The notes under the pieces were generated by a model. That model worked only from the letters and a program-made list of their open reading frames with translations. It was not told the origin of the DNA and did not search any database. DNA of 21,263 nt. It comes from Planctomycetota bacterium (GTDB taxonomy: Bacteria; Planctomycetota; PUPC01; JACPCR01). Shown piece after piece: positions 7,617 to 15,023 of the stretch. Every line of letters begins with the position of its first letter. Position 1 is the first letter of the stretch. The stretch lies in the NCBI GenBank assembly GCA_030740295.1, contig JASLXP010000642.1:1-21263 (forward strand), given 5' to 3'. The translations under genes were made by a program, and so were the position numbers.

Positions 7617-8117
7617 ATGGAAGCCTGCGTGGACGCCGTCCAAGTAAAACCAGATTCCTCTGAGCAGAAGAAGGAGAGCAAGGCAAAGCCCTGGGTTATT
7701 CGGGCTTTTTTTGTGCTTCTGTATGCATCGATCTACTTTCTCTTCGAGCCGGATGCAGGATATGAATCCCACGTAGTATTCCATGCCTCAGTTGCAGCGG
7801 GCGTGGGCTACTGCCTGCTGAGGGCACTGAAAGAACTCCGGGAAATCAAAAGACAGTCCGGCTCGGACACGGACTTCTGGTCGCAAGTCGTCAAGTGCGG
7901 GTTCTGGGCGGGATTTCTGTTGTACGCCGCGGGCGATTTGCTGGAGAACTTCAGCCCGTTCATCGCCTGGCTGAATGACTACAAGTTCTTCCCCGAGACT
8001 CTGGTGGGCGCGTATGTGCTCTCCATCCTGATCAAAGAGATGAATCCCTCAAAAAGGCCTCCTGAGCCAAAATCCAATAAGAAACCCAAGCGGCGAGCTC
8101 AGTCCTCGGAGACTTGA
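7617..8117 (+). CDS. Hypothetical four-helix membrane protein
   Basis: A protein of 166 residues if started at the ATG at 7617. A GTG at 7566 is in frame but sits on the T-tract of the preceding terminator, so I reject it. No clear ribosome site precedes 7617, so the start is uncertain. About 25 polar residues are followed by four likely membrane segments: PWVIRAFFVLLYASIYFLF, HVVFHASVAAGVGYCLL, FWAGFLLYAAGDLLENF and LVGAYVLSILI. The C-terminus is very basic (Lys/Arg/Pro-rich) and probably cytoplasmic. I do not recognise the family. Its last 19 bp overlap the end of the FHA gene on the other strand. Confidence 0.75.
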   Translation: MEACVDAVQVKPDSSEQKKESKAKPWVIRAFFVLLYASIYFLFEPDAGYESHVVFHASVAAGVGYCLLRALKELREIKRQSGSDTDFWSQVVKCGFWAGFLLYAAGDLLENFSPFIAWLNDYKFFPETLVGAYVLSILIKEMNPSKRPPEPKSNKKPKRRAQSSET

Positions 8118-8506
8118 TCATAGAGATCTTTGAGCAGGCTAAGATCTTTGCCTGCCTTCCTCTCTTCAGGCGGAATGTTCCGGTTTTTCGTCCGAGATTG
8201 GTGATAGAAAGTGAGGAGTTTCTTGCCAATCATCAACTCGTCACCATCCTGGAGGAGCGCCCGCTTCACCTTTTGGCCGTTCACTTTTGAGCCGTTGTGG
8301 CTCATATCCTGCAGCAGGTAGCCTCTACTGGATCGCTTCACCTCTGCATGCACCCGGGAAACGCGGTGATCATCAAGGGGGATGTCGCACTTGGGAAGCC
8401 GCCCGATCTGGGTCACTTCCTTCATCAGCTTATATCGAAGGCCTTCCTCAATCAGCACGAGCTCGGCGGGGGCATCAGAGGTGGGATCTCTTGTTTCTGC
8501 GCTCAT
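8099..8506 (-). CDS. FHA-domain protein
   Basis: A 135-residue protein that is mostly one forkhead-associated domain, which binds phosphothreonine peptides. Key residues are present: Gly35-Arg36 (IGRLPKCDI), Ser50 and His53 (RVSRVHAEV), Asn71-Gly72 and Asn76-Gly77. The strands continue to about residue 100. The last 35 residues are charged with a short predicted helix. There is no membrane segment, so it acts in the cytoplasm. No Ser/Thr kinase or secretion gene is adjacent, so the phosphorylated partner is unknown. The neighbouring membrane protein has a basic cytoplasmic tail containing Ser/Thr, but any link is speculation. No good ribosome site precedes the start at 8506. The domain call is firm. 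Confidence 0.93.
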   Translation of the reverse strand: MSAETRDPTSDAPAELVLIEEGLRYKLMKEVTQIGRLPKCDIPLDDHRVSRVHAEVKRSSRGYLLQDMSHNGSKVNGQKVKRALLQDGDELMIGKKLLTFYHQSRTKNRNIPPEERKAGKDLSLLKDLYDQVSED

Positions 8507-8829
8507 GGATGAAGGTCATAGTTGAAGGACGGCATTCTAACCACAGCGTCGTTTTTTTCTATGGTCAGCCGGTTTTCAATTCGATCCCGAGTCCGAGTCA
8601 GAGGAGGTCAGCTAACTCCTCTTGCCTCACGCATGAAACAAGCTTTCTGAGAGGAGCTGGCCAACATCTGGCAGCAAAAGAAGTTATCTATTGGCAAAGA
8701 GAGCCGTCTGCACAAGCGTTCAGTTTCTATATACGCGATTCAAGGGCAAATGTGGTTACTGAACGCTCGTGGCTTCGATCGGTACGAGGAATGCGAACTG
8801 AACGGCCCACCAGAATCTCTGAGGCCAAG
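8507..8829. other. Non-coding gap with inverted repeats
   Basis: A 323-bp gap between the divergent FHA and zinc-ribbon genes. I see no convincing coding sequence in it. It contains AGAGGAG/CTCCTCT (8600-8606 with 8616-8622; perfect 7-bp stem, 9-nt loop) and the stronger inverted repeat at 8711-8771, listed separately. An in-frame extension of the zinc-ribbon reading frame back to 8287 crosses the gap, but it runs through the FHA gene and has no protein-like features. Confidence 0.5.
8711..8771. repeat. Imperfect inverted repeat upstream of the zinc-ribbon gene
   Basis: Positions 8711-8724 pair with 8758-8771: 13 of 14 bp, with one A/C mismatch. The perfect core is AGCGTTCAGT/ACTGAACGCT, with 33 nt between the arms. 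It lies 58 bp before the start codon at 8830, so it could be an operator or an RNA hairpin in the leader. No T-tract follows. Confidence 0.5.
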
Positions 8830-9216
8830 ATGCAGTTCAAAATACGTTGTGTTTGCGGTCAGTGCTATGAAGGCCGATCGGAATTCGCAGGCAAGCTGAT
8901 GCGATGCAGGCAATGCCAGCAGGTATTTACGATCCCACAACCCAGAAACAGGAAATGGGTACATAGGGAGGTCTACGAAGGGAAGGTCGACCAGGAAATC
9001 AAAGCTGCTGTTCAGTTCTCCACCGGCAAGCCGAGCGATGCTTTCGATGCCGCCGTCTCAAGAGCTGGTATACCTCAGGCAGGTACTTGGGAGGATAAGC
9101 AGGACTACCTGGATGAAAGGGCTTTGAATGAACAAAGGGGAGCAAAAACTGTCGCCGTCCACCAAGATTCGACAGAGGCATATGGCTCCCGGGAGCACTT
9201 GCGGGGCACGAATTAA
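8830..9216 (+). CDS. Small zinc-ribbon protein
   Basis: A protein of 128 residues. The ATG at 8830 is chosen because GAGG lies 5 bp upstream and the recognisable domain begins at once. Residues 1-38 match the short zinc ribbon common in Planctomycetes and relatives: Cys7, Cys9 and Cys12, then the FAGKLMRCRQC pair, with the usual EFAGK turn and FTIP after the second knuckle. The remaining 90 residues are hydrophilic, with no membrane helix and no family I recognise; many relatives instead carry a membrane segment after the ribbon. It is probably a cytoplasmic binding module of unknown partner. Its TAA stop overlaps the TAA stop of the convergent propeller gene within the four bases TTAA at 9213-9216. 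Confidence 0.75.
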   Translation: MQFKIRCVCGQCYEGRSEFAGKLMRCRQCQQVFTIPQPRNRKWVHREVYEGKVDQEIKAAVQFSTGKPSDAFDAAVSRAGIPQAGTWEDKQDYLDERALNEQRGAKTVAVHQDSTEAYGSREHLRGTN

Positions 9217-10715
9217 TCGCTCCTTTTCATCACTATCAGCTCGGTGTCCGTGGCTGCCACGAGCAAACCATGGGACGCGTGGAATAAGAACAGATGGCCT
9301 TCGAATGTCATTTTCTGATTGTCTGGCACTGAGTTCACGGATGTCTGTGACCCGTGACGAGTCCGTACCCAGAGCCTTCCATCTGCGGTAATGATTGTGG
9401 TACCCGGTCTGCCGGTGGCGGGTAATCTGTTACCTGTAGAACAATCGACAATCAGATGCTCCTTCTCCGTTTTTACGCCTGCCAAGTCACCGATGCAGAC
9501 CAGTTCCCTTGTCTCTGATGGAGCTGACTCTTGCGACCAGACCTGTTTACCGGTCGCCGAGTCCAGACACTCCAGTTTCTCATGAGCAAGGAGAATCCAC
9601 TGCCCGGTAGATGAAACAAGGGTTCCATCTGAGATGGTCCGGCGCCACGAACCGCCCTCGTCGAGGAGAACACGCAAGTTTCTCTCACCGATGATCGCTA
9701 TACCGGCCTTCGCCGGCAGAAGCCTTTTGAACACTGCGGTCAGGCCTGCCCCGGCAAGTTTTGATGCTCTCTTATGCTGTCCCGTTTTCGCATCCAGATA
9801 GCCGACAGTATGCCCCACTTCTTTCAGGAAGATGACCTCCTGCCCATGAAGCAGCGGCTGTTCGGCCATCGCGGTTCTCGAATCATGGGACCACATGGGC
9901 TGCCCCGTTTTCAGGTCCAATCCCATGAGCCGGTGCCCGCCGAGCGAAAGTAACAGCCTCTCCTCGGTCATGCCGATGGCCGTGATACCTTCATTCCAGG
10001 CGGGTGTTGGCACATATTTGCTGCCTGCCAGCATGATTACCGGCTGGGCTTCCGGCGGAGGCTCGAGTAACACATTCCACCTTTGCCTGCCGCTCTTCTT
10101 TTCCAGCGAAAGCACCTGAAAATCGAAGGCCAGATAAATGCACTCCGCGTCCTCTCCAAGGAAACGTCGGGGCCTCTTGCGCGCGCCGATGGTCACTTCG
10201 GTAAATGCCTGCTTTTCGTCTCGCCGGTACTCGACAGACAACCGAACGCCCGGTTTGAGACCTTTAACCGCCTGAACGAGGGCCGTTCCGTGCGGGGTCT
10301 GATGTTCCCCGATCTTGGTGATGACATCCCCGGGTCTGAGGCCGGCCTTGCGAGCGGGCCAATCGATGATCTCCTTAATGAGCACGCCCCCTCTCTGGAC
10401 CGTATCCAGATAGATGCCTAACCAGCCCTTCTCGCCGTCTACAGCCTGTCGCCACACCCGCCCATCCGTGGCGTCCCGGCATTCAATCAATCCCGGCCCT
10501 ATGAAATAGAGTCGGCCATCTTTGCCGACCCGGACTTGCAGTGCTTCCACCACCGGTGTGACTTTATGCACTGGTATCCGGAACTGCACTTTCCACTCGT
10601 CGCATGCAAGACTGTCTGCGCTGAATGTCCAGGCCAGGGTGACTGCCCCGATCACCGCGGCTATATTCTCATGCTTACTGAAGACGTTTTTTTTTTGACA
10701 GGAGAACGCAGCCAT
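9213..10715 (-). CDS. PDZ domain in a PQQ-like beta-propeller protein
   Basis: A protein of 500 residues from the ATG at 10715; the true start is uncertain because no ribosome site is visible. A reading frame continues 34 codons further upstream into the SDR gene. The segment IAAVIGAVTLAWTFSADSLA looks like a signal peptide core, so the protein is probably periplasmic. About residues 45-85 form a first propeller repeat (ECRDATDGRVW). A PDZ domain (about 90-165) follows: GWLGIYLD, ARKAGLRPGDVITKIG and VRLSVEYRR. Then come repeats of the PQQ/WD-like type: SLEKKSGRQRWN, GLDLKTGQPMWSH, YLDAKTGQHK and CLDSATGKQVWSQ. Relatives are usually described as outer-membrane-assembly (BamB-like) or quinoprotein-like proteins. 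PQQ cofactor binding is not evident. Its role is probably protein binding rather than catalysis. Confidence 0.82.
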   Translation of the reverse strand: MAAFSCQKKNVFSKHENIAAVIGAVTLAWTFSADSLACDEWKVQFRIPVHKVTPVVEALQVRVGKDGRLYFIGPGLIECRDATDGRVWRQAVDGEKGWLGIYLDTVQRGGVLIKEIIDWPARKAGLRPGDVITKIGEHQTPHGTALVQAVKGLKPGVRLSVEYRRDEKQAFTEVTIGARKRPRRFLGEDAECIYLAFDFQVLSLEKKSGRQRWNVLLEPPPEAQPVIMLAGSKYVPTPAWNEGITAIGMTEERLLLSLGGHRLMGLDLKTGQPMWSHDSRTAMAEQPLLHGQEVIFLKEVGHTVGYLDAKTGQHKRASKLAGAGLTAVFKRLLPAKAGIAIIGERNLRVLLDEGGSWRRTISDGTLVSSTGQWILLAHEKLECLDSATGKQVWSQESAPSETRELVCIGDLAGVKTEKEHLIVDCSTGNRLPATGRPGTTIITADGRLWVRTRHGSQTSVNSVPDNQKMTFEGHLFLFHASHGLLVAATDTELIVMKRSD

Positions 10716-11463
10716 GAAACTGAAAGGAAAAGTCGCTCTGGTTACGGGCGGTGGAACGGGCATCGGAAGGGCGTGCTCACTTGCCTTGGCGGAGGAAGGC
10801 GCGACCGTCATCGTCAATTACTCCCGTTCCGAAAAGGAAGCGGAAGCCACGGCTGAAGAAGCGAAGCAGTTCAGCGGTGATGCGGTTGCTCTGAAGGCGA
10901 ATGTCGCCTCTGATGAAGAGGTTATATCGCTCATGCAGTCGATAGACGAAAAGTATGGGCGATTAGATGTGCTGGTCAACAATGCCGGCACGACCTCGTT
11001 TGTCCCGCACCACGAGCTCGATTCTCTCACGGAAGACATGTGGGACGCGGTCATGGCAGTCAACGTCAAAGGCACATTCTTCGCCAGCCGGGCCGCGGTG
11101 AAAATAATGCGCAAGCATTCTGAAGGTGCGATCGTCAACATCTCTTCCGTGGCCGGCCATATCGGCAACGGCAGTTCTATCGCCTACTGCGCGTCCAAGG
11201 CAGCTCTTCATTCTCTGACTAAATCCCTGGCCCGTGTGCTGGCACCGGAGATTCGGGTGAACTCCGTCTCCCCGGGCGTCGTGGAAACACGTTGGGTCGA
11301 GGGCTTTGGTGAGTTCATCGAAAAGAACATACAGGCCACTCCGATGGAGCGCGCTGCAAACACGAAAGACATCGCAAATGCAGTGATGTTTTTCGTGACG
11401 GATTCGCCAATCATCACCGGCCAGGATCTGATTGCCGATGGCGGGCGTTTGCTGGGCAAATAG
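10714..11463 (+). CDS. Short-chain dehydrogenase/reductase (FabG-like)
   Basis: A 249-residue classical SDR that oxidises or reduces a hydroxyl/keto group using NAD(P). The Rossmann motif TGGGTGIG spans 11-18, NNAG is at 89-92, and Asn117 lies in AVNVKG. Ser145, Tyr158 and Lys162 (AYCASK) form the catalytic set, and SPGVVET follows. The ending GQDLIADGG is typical of 3-oxoacyl-ACP reductase-like members, but the substrate is not fixed by sequence and there is no fatty-acid gene nearby. AGGAG lies 9 bp before the ATG. The upstream region is shared with the divergent propeller gene and holds a run of ten T (10687-10696). thrS follows after 90 bp and could be co-transcribed. Confidence 0.95.
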   Translation: MKLKGKVALVTGGGTGIGRACSLALAEEGATVIVNYSRSEKEAEATAEEAKQFSGDAVALKANVASDEEVISLMQSIDEKYGRLDVLVNNAGTTSFVPHHELDSLTEDMWDAVMAVNVKGTFFASRAAVKIMRKHSEGAIVNISSVAGHIGNGSSIAYCASKAALHSLTKSLARVLAPEIRVNSVSPGVVETRWVEGFGEFIEKNIQATPMERAANTKDIANAVMFFVTDSPIITGQDLIADGGRLLGK

Positions 11464-11553
11464 CCACACTGATTGAGACAGCCGCGAATCGCGCGATACT
11501 TTCAGGCTTCAGAGCCAGAACGGCGATTCAGAACTACCGATTCGGAGTGACCC

Positions 11554-13638
11554 ATGCCCAAGATTACGCTTCCTGATGGTTCGGTAATGGACTATGGCGC
11601 ACCTGTGACAGCCATGAAAGTGGCCGAAGACATCGGCCCGGGCCTCGCCAAGGCCGCGCTCGGCTGCAAAGTCAATGGCCAGCTTTCGGATCTCGATACG
11701 ACCATCAGTGACCACGCCGAACTCGCCATCGTTACCTCGAAGACGAGGGAAGGCGATCCCAATCCCGATGCCCTGTATCTCCTCCGGCATTCGTGCGCGC
11801 ATGTCATGGCCGAGGCCATTCAGCGGGTCGTTCCCGAAGCATTGCTCGTGTACGGGCCGCCGCTGGATAACGGTTTCTACTACGACATCGCGTTTCCTGA
11901 CGACCGACCGTTGTCCTCGACGGATTTCGAAGCCATCGAAGGTGAAATGAAAGCCATTATCAAGGAAGACCGGCCATTCACCCGCTACGAACTGGCCGCG
12001 GAGGACGGGATGTCGAAGCTGAAGGATGAAGGTTCAAAATTCAAAATCGATAATGCGGGCCGGGCCCTCGACGGCGATCCCGATGCGCAGATTTCCTTCT
12101 ACTGCACAGGCGAGCCCGGCAAGAACTGGGAAGACCTGTGCCGCGGCCCGCACGTGCCTTCAACGGGCCGAATCGGTGCGTTCAAACTGCTCTCGATCGC
12201 GGCCAGCTACTGGCACGGCGACGAAAACTCGGACCGGCTCAGCCGCATTTATGGCGCCGCGTTCCCTGACAAGAAACAGCTTAAGGCATACTTACAGCAG
12301 CTCGAAGAGGCAAAAAAACGTGACCACCGGGTCCTTGGCAAGAAGCACAAACTCTTCCACATCGATGAAGACGTTGGACAGGGCCTGGCACTGTGGACGC
12401 CTAACGGAGCCGTCATTCGAAAGGAGCTTCAGAACTTTATCGCGGCCGAGCTTGCCCGGCAGGGATACTCGGAGGTCTTTACTCCGCACATCGGCAAACT
12501 CAAGCTCTATCGGACGAGCGGCCACTTCCCCTATTACCAGGATTCCCAATACCCGCCCGTTATCACCAGGGAGACGCTCAACGGGCTGGTCCAGGAGGGA
12601 TGCACATGCGCGGATCTTGCCAATCGGCTCGACAGTACGGGCGAAGATGCCATCGATGGCTACCTGCTCAAACCGATGAACTGCCCGCACCACATCAAAA
12701 TCTACGAATCGGAGGCCCGCTCGTATCGCGACCTGCCGGTTCGGCTCGCCGAGTTCGGCACCGTCTATCGCTGGGAACAGTCCGGCGAAATCGGCGGACT
12801 GACTCGCGTGCGAGGCTTCACGCAGGATGACGCGCATCTTTTCTGCACGGAAGAGCAGGTCGCTGATGAGATTCTCGGCTGTCTGGAGATCGTCAATCTC
12901 ATTTTCGGCACGCTGAATATGAGGGATTACAGAGTCCGCGTCGGTCTGCGAGGCCCTGATTCCACCAAGTACACCGGCGAATCGGAAAACTGGGACAAGG
13001 CCGAACAAGCATGCCGGGACGCGGCCGCATCCCTCGGGGTTCCGTTCAGCGAAGAGCCCGGCGAGGCAGCTTTCTACGGACCGAAAATCGATTTTATCGT
13101 CAGGGACGTCATCGGTCGCGAGTGGCAGCTCGGTACTATCCAGGTGGATTACAACCTGCCCGAGCGATTCGACCTCACGTACACTGGTGCGGACAACCAA
13201 CCGCACCGGCCGGTCATGATTCATCGCGCGCCATTTGGTTCGATGGAGAGATTCGTCGGTGTTCTTATCGAACATTTCGCCGGCGCATTCCCCACGTGGC
13301 TCTCACCCGAACAGGCCCGGGTGTTGCCCATCAGCGAAAAATCCAACGAGTACGCGAATCACATCCTCGCCGAGCTTAAATCTGCCGGTATCCGAGCCAC
13401 TGCTGATCTGTCGGATGAACGTGTCCAGCGCAAGATCCGTGAAGGGGCTGAGCAGAAGATCCCCTACTTGCTCATTGTCGGCCCACGGGACGCAGATGCA
13501 GGCCAGGTGAGCGTACGCGCGAGGGGAATCGAGAAAGACCTGGGTGCGCTCCCGGCAGAGAAGTTTGTGGACGCTCTCGCCAGAGAAGTCAGAACCCGGG
13601 GCGCAGAACAGGTCACATCGCTCTTTGAGTCTGAATAA
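11554..13638 (+). CDS. thrS: Threonyl-tRNA synthetase
   Basis: A class II synthetase of 694 residues charging tRNA-Thr. An N-terminal TGS domain (about 1-62) is followed by the editing/second additional domain with HSCAHVMAEA and the DLCRGPHVPSTG segment. The catalytic core begins near 265. The zinc-binding motif MNCPHH starts at Met375 (Cys377). RVRGFTQDDAH supplies motif 2 and a His ligand, and HRAPFGSMERF supplies motif 3. The anticodon domain occupies about 590-690. The protein is about 50 residues longer than E. coli ThrRS, mainly through an extra segment around 334-367 just before MNCPHH that contains CTC. The usual followers infC-rpmI-rplT are absent; a TIM-barrel gene comes next after 125 bp. 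Confidence 0.98.
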   Translation: MPKITLPDGSVMDYGAPVTAMKVAEDIGPGLAKAALGCKVNGQLSDLDTTISDHAELAIVTSKTREGDPNPDALYLLRHSCAHVMAEAIQRVVPEALLVYGPPLDNGFYYDIAFPDDRPLSSTDFEAIEGEMKAIIKEDRPFTRYELAAEDGMSKLKDEGSKFKIDNAGRALDGDPDAQISFYCTGEPGKNWEDLCRGPHVPSTGRIGAFKLLSIAASYWHGDENSDRLSRIYGAAFPDKKQLKAYLQQLEEAKKRDHRVLGKKHKLFHIDEDVGQGLALWTPNGAVIRKELQNFIAAELARQGYSEVFTPHIGKLKLYRTSGHFPYYQDSQYPPVITRETLNGLVQEGCTCADLANRLDSTGEDAIDGYLLKPMNCPHHIKIYESEARSYRDLPVRLAEFGTVYRWEQSGEIGGLTRVRGFTQDDAHLFCTEEQVADEILGCLEIVNLIFGTLNMRDYRVRVGLRGPDSTKYTGESENWDKAEQACRDAAASLGVPFSEEPGEAAFYGPKIDFIVRDVIGREWQLGTIQVDYNLPERFDLTYTGADNQPHRPVMIHRAPFGSMERFVGVLIEHFAGAFPTWLSPEQARVLPISEKSNEYANHILAELKSAGIRATADLSDERVQRKIREGAEQKIPYLLIVGPRDADAGQVSVRARGIEKDLGALPAEKFVDALAREVRTRGAEQVTSLFESE

Positions 13639-13763
13639 CCAAGGCTTGACTACCAATCATATTCCCGCGGCTGCAAACAATTGTTGACGATAAGCGGGCT
13701 GTAGACTTGCGGATACAACACAACATGGGGTAAACCTGTCATGTCTAAATCGATATGTAGCGG

Positions 13764-14567
13764 ATGACACAAATGTTGCGTTTCTCCCTCAGCTCTCAAG
13801 CTTGCAGTCAGTTGCCCTGTAAGGACGCCATTGCCCTGGCAGCCGAAGCCGGTTACCAGGGCTACCACCTGATTCTCAGGCCCGAGGTGGCGGGAACAGT
13901 GGAAACGGATCTTGCGGCAGCCAAACAGGCCGCGGAGGAGGTCGGGCTAGGAATAAGCTCGTTAGAGTGGCTGCGACAGACCGACTCCAGTTCAGCCTTT
14001 GAGGAGGAATTGGGAGACGCGATTGAGGCGGCCTTTACTATCGAGACACCCAGGCTGGTCATTTCTGCCTCTCCCAGACCCGCCAAACCCGCAGCACTGG
14101 CCACAGCGCTTTACCAGGAGGCCCAGATAATCAGCAATGTGATGGATCGGAAGAAAGCCCAAAATATTGAGGTTTGCCTTGGGATAAGACCCCAGACATT
14201 GGCGCATGACCACTATTCCGCGACCGGCCTGCTGCAACTTATCAACCAGCTTTCCATCCGCCTGATGATGGACCCTGTCGAGCTGTGTCTGGGTGGTGCA
14301 GACTACTCCGAAACTGCGCTGAGGTCCATTCAGGATCGGCTTGGGTTATTCGTGCTGAGGGGTGTCAGGCACACTGCCGATGGCTTTGAGGACGTTCCCC
14401 TCAATCAGACAACCCTCTACCTGCAGCAACATCTTGCCAGGCTGATGAGGGCGGACTTCCAGGGCTTTCTTCTCCTCGGCACTCATGTCCCTGTTGCAGG
14501 ACAGCCCGTTCGAGACGTCATAAAGAATGAGCTTAGGTCTGCAACTGAGTTTCTTAAAGATCTGTGA
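13764..14567 (+). CDS. Sugar-isomerase-type TIM-barrel protein, divergent
   Basis: A 267-residue protein resembling the xylose isomerase-like/AP endonuclease 2 TIM barrels: the N-terminal strand LRFSLSSQA, then IALAAEAGYQGYHL, then GLGISSLEW. In active family members a metal is held by Glu, Asp, His and Glu at the ends of four strands. Here LMMDPVELC keeps an Asp and VLRGVRHTADG a His. The strand-5 position (IEVCLGIRP) and the last strand (GFLLLGTHV) lack the expected Glu. The protein may therefore have a changed site or be non-catalytic; alignment is needed to be sure. The start is at 13764 or at a second ATG at 13773; neither has a strong ribosome site. The palindrome AACAATTGTT (13676-13685) lies in the upstream gap. 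Confidence 0.78.
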   Translation: MTQMLRFSLSSQACSQLPCKDAIALAAEAGYQGYHLILRPEVAGTVETDLAAAKQAAEEVGLGISSLEWLRQTDSSSAFEEELGDAIEAAFTIETPRLVISASPRPAKPAALATALYQEAQIISNVMDRKKAQNIEVCLGIRPQTLAHDHYSATGLLQLINQLSIRLMMDPVELCLGGADYSETALRSIQDRLGLFVLRGVRHTADGFEDVPLNQTTLYLQQHLARLMRADFQGFLLLGTHVPVAGQPVRDVIKNELRSATEFLKDL

Positions 14568-14701
14568 CGCTGGCTGTTGAAGGAATAGTTCCCACACAAA
14601 TTGTAGTAATCCACTAAACTTTTTGCGAGGTTTGCCGAATATATAGACGATTTATTGCTGACCTCTGAAGCCGTTAAACAGATCTTTGAGACGGGGAATC
14701 G

Positions 14702-14769
14702 GCTCTGCCCGGATACAGAAACGATGTGAGTTCAACGGAGCTCTCATCCCAGAATTATCCGGGCCGAGC
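14702..14769 (+). promoter_or_regulatory. Structured leader before the Cys-rich gene
   Basis: The outer stem joins 14702-14715 to 14756-14769: 13 of 14 bp, with one T/C mismatch, and the core GCCCGGATA/TATCCGGGC perfect. An inner stem joins GATGTGAG (14723-14730) to CTCTCATC (14741-14748): 7 of 8 bp, with a 10-nt loop. Between them is a symmetric 7x7 internal loop, CAGAAAC against CCAGAAT, so both sides carry CAGAA. It ends 30 bp before the start codon of the 65-residue gene and has no T-tract. It could be a leader RNA motif, a protein-binding site or a DNA operator. No known riboswitch class is recognised. Confidence 0.55.
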
Positions 14770-14799
14770 GGGTCCTCCTTTCTCCAGGATTGGGGGAAC

Positions 14800-14997
14800 A
14801 TGTTCATGGAAGACAAATGTTGTATATGCGGTAAGGCTCTTGCAGAAAGCGAATTCAAACGCATCCATATTGATACCGCTGTTGAACAATTCCGCTGCTG
14901 CAAAAAGAGTACGTGCAGAGCGGCAGTTATCAGAATGAAGAAGGCAATTGCCAGAAGGCAGATTGAGAAATGGGGTAGTGAATTAGTAAAGAATTAA
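14800..14997 (+). CDS. Small Cys-rich zinc-finger-like protein
   Basis: A protein of 65 residues from the ATG at 14800, which follows GGGGGAAC. A second ATG at 14806 would give 63 residues. The pattern is CCICGK near the start, then FRCCKKSTCRAA, then a basic amphipathic helix RMKKAIARRQIEKW. A Cys pair in a knuckle plus a second Cys group at the start of a helix is the layout of a treble-clef zinc finger. It could bind nucleic acid or protein; I recognise no exact family. It is flanked by strongly structured segments on both sides (14702-14769 and 15024-15199), which is unusual for so small a gene. It probably has its own transcript, since the preceding stop is 232 bp away. An AT-rich TATATAGA (14640-14647) could be its -10 region. 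Confidence 0.7.
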   Translation: MFMEDKCCICGKALAESEFKRIHIDTAVEQFRCCKKSTCRAAVIRMKKAIARRQIEKWGSELVKN

Positions 14998-15023
14998 CCT
15001 GACTCGTTCAGGGATTTCAGGAG

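Noticed and set aside
8287..8829. Upstream extension of the zinc-ribbon reading frame
   Set aside because: It overlaps the FHA gene and has no ribosome site; the recognisable protein begins at 8830.
12292..13275. 327-codon minus-strand frame opposite thrS
   Set aside because: It is fully inside the synthetase gene on the opposite strand with no protein-like motifs.
13684..13717. TTGACG with downstream GATACA as a promoter of the TIM-barrel gene
   Set aside because: The spacing (22 bp) is too long for a sigma70 promoter.
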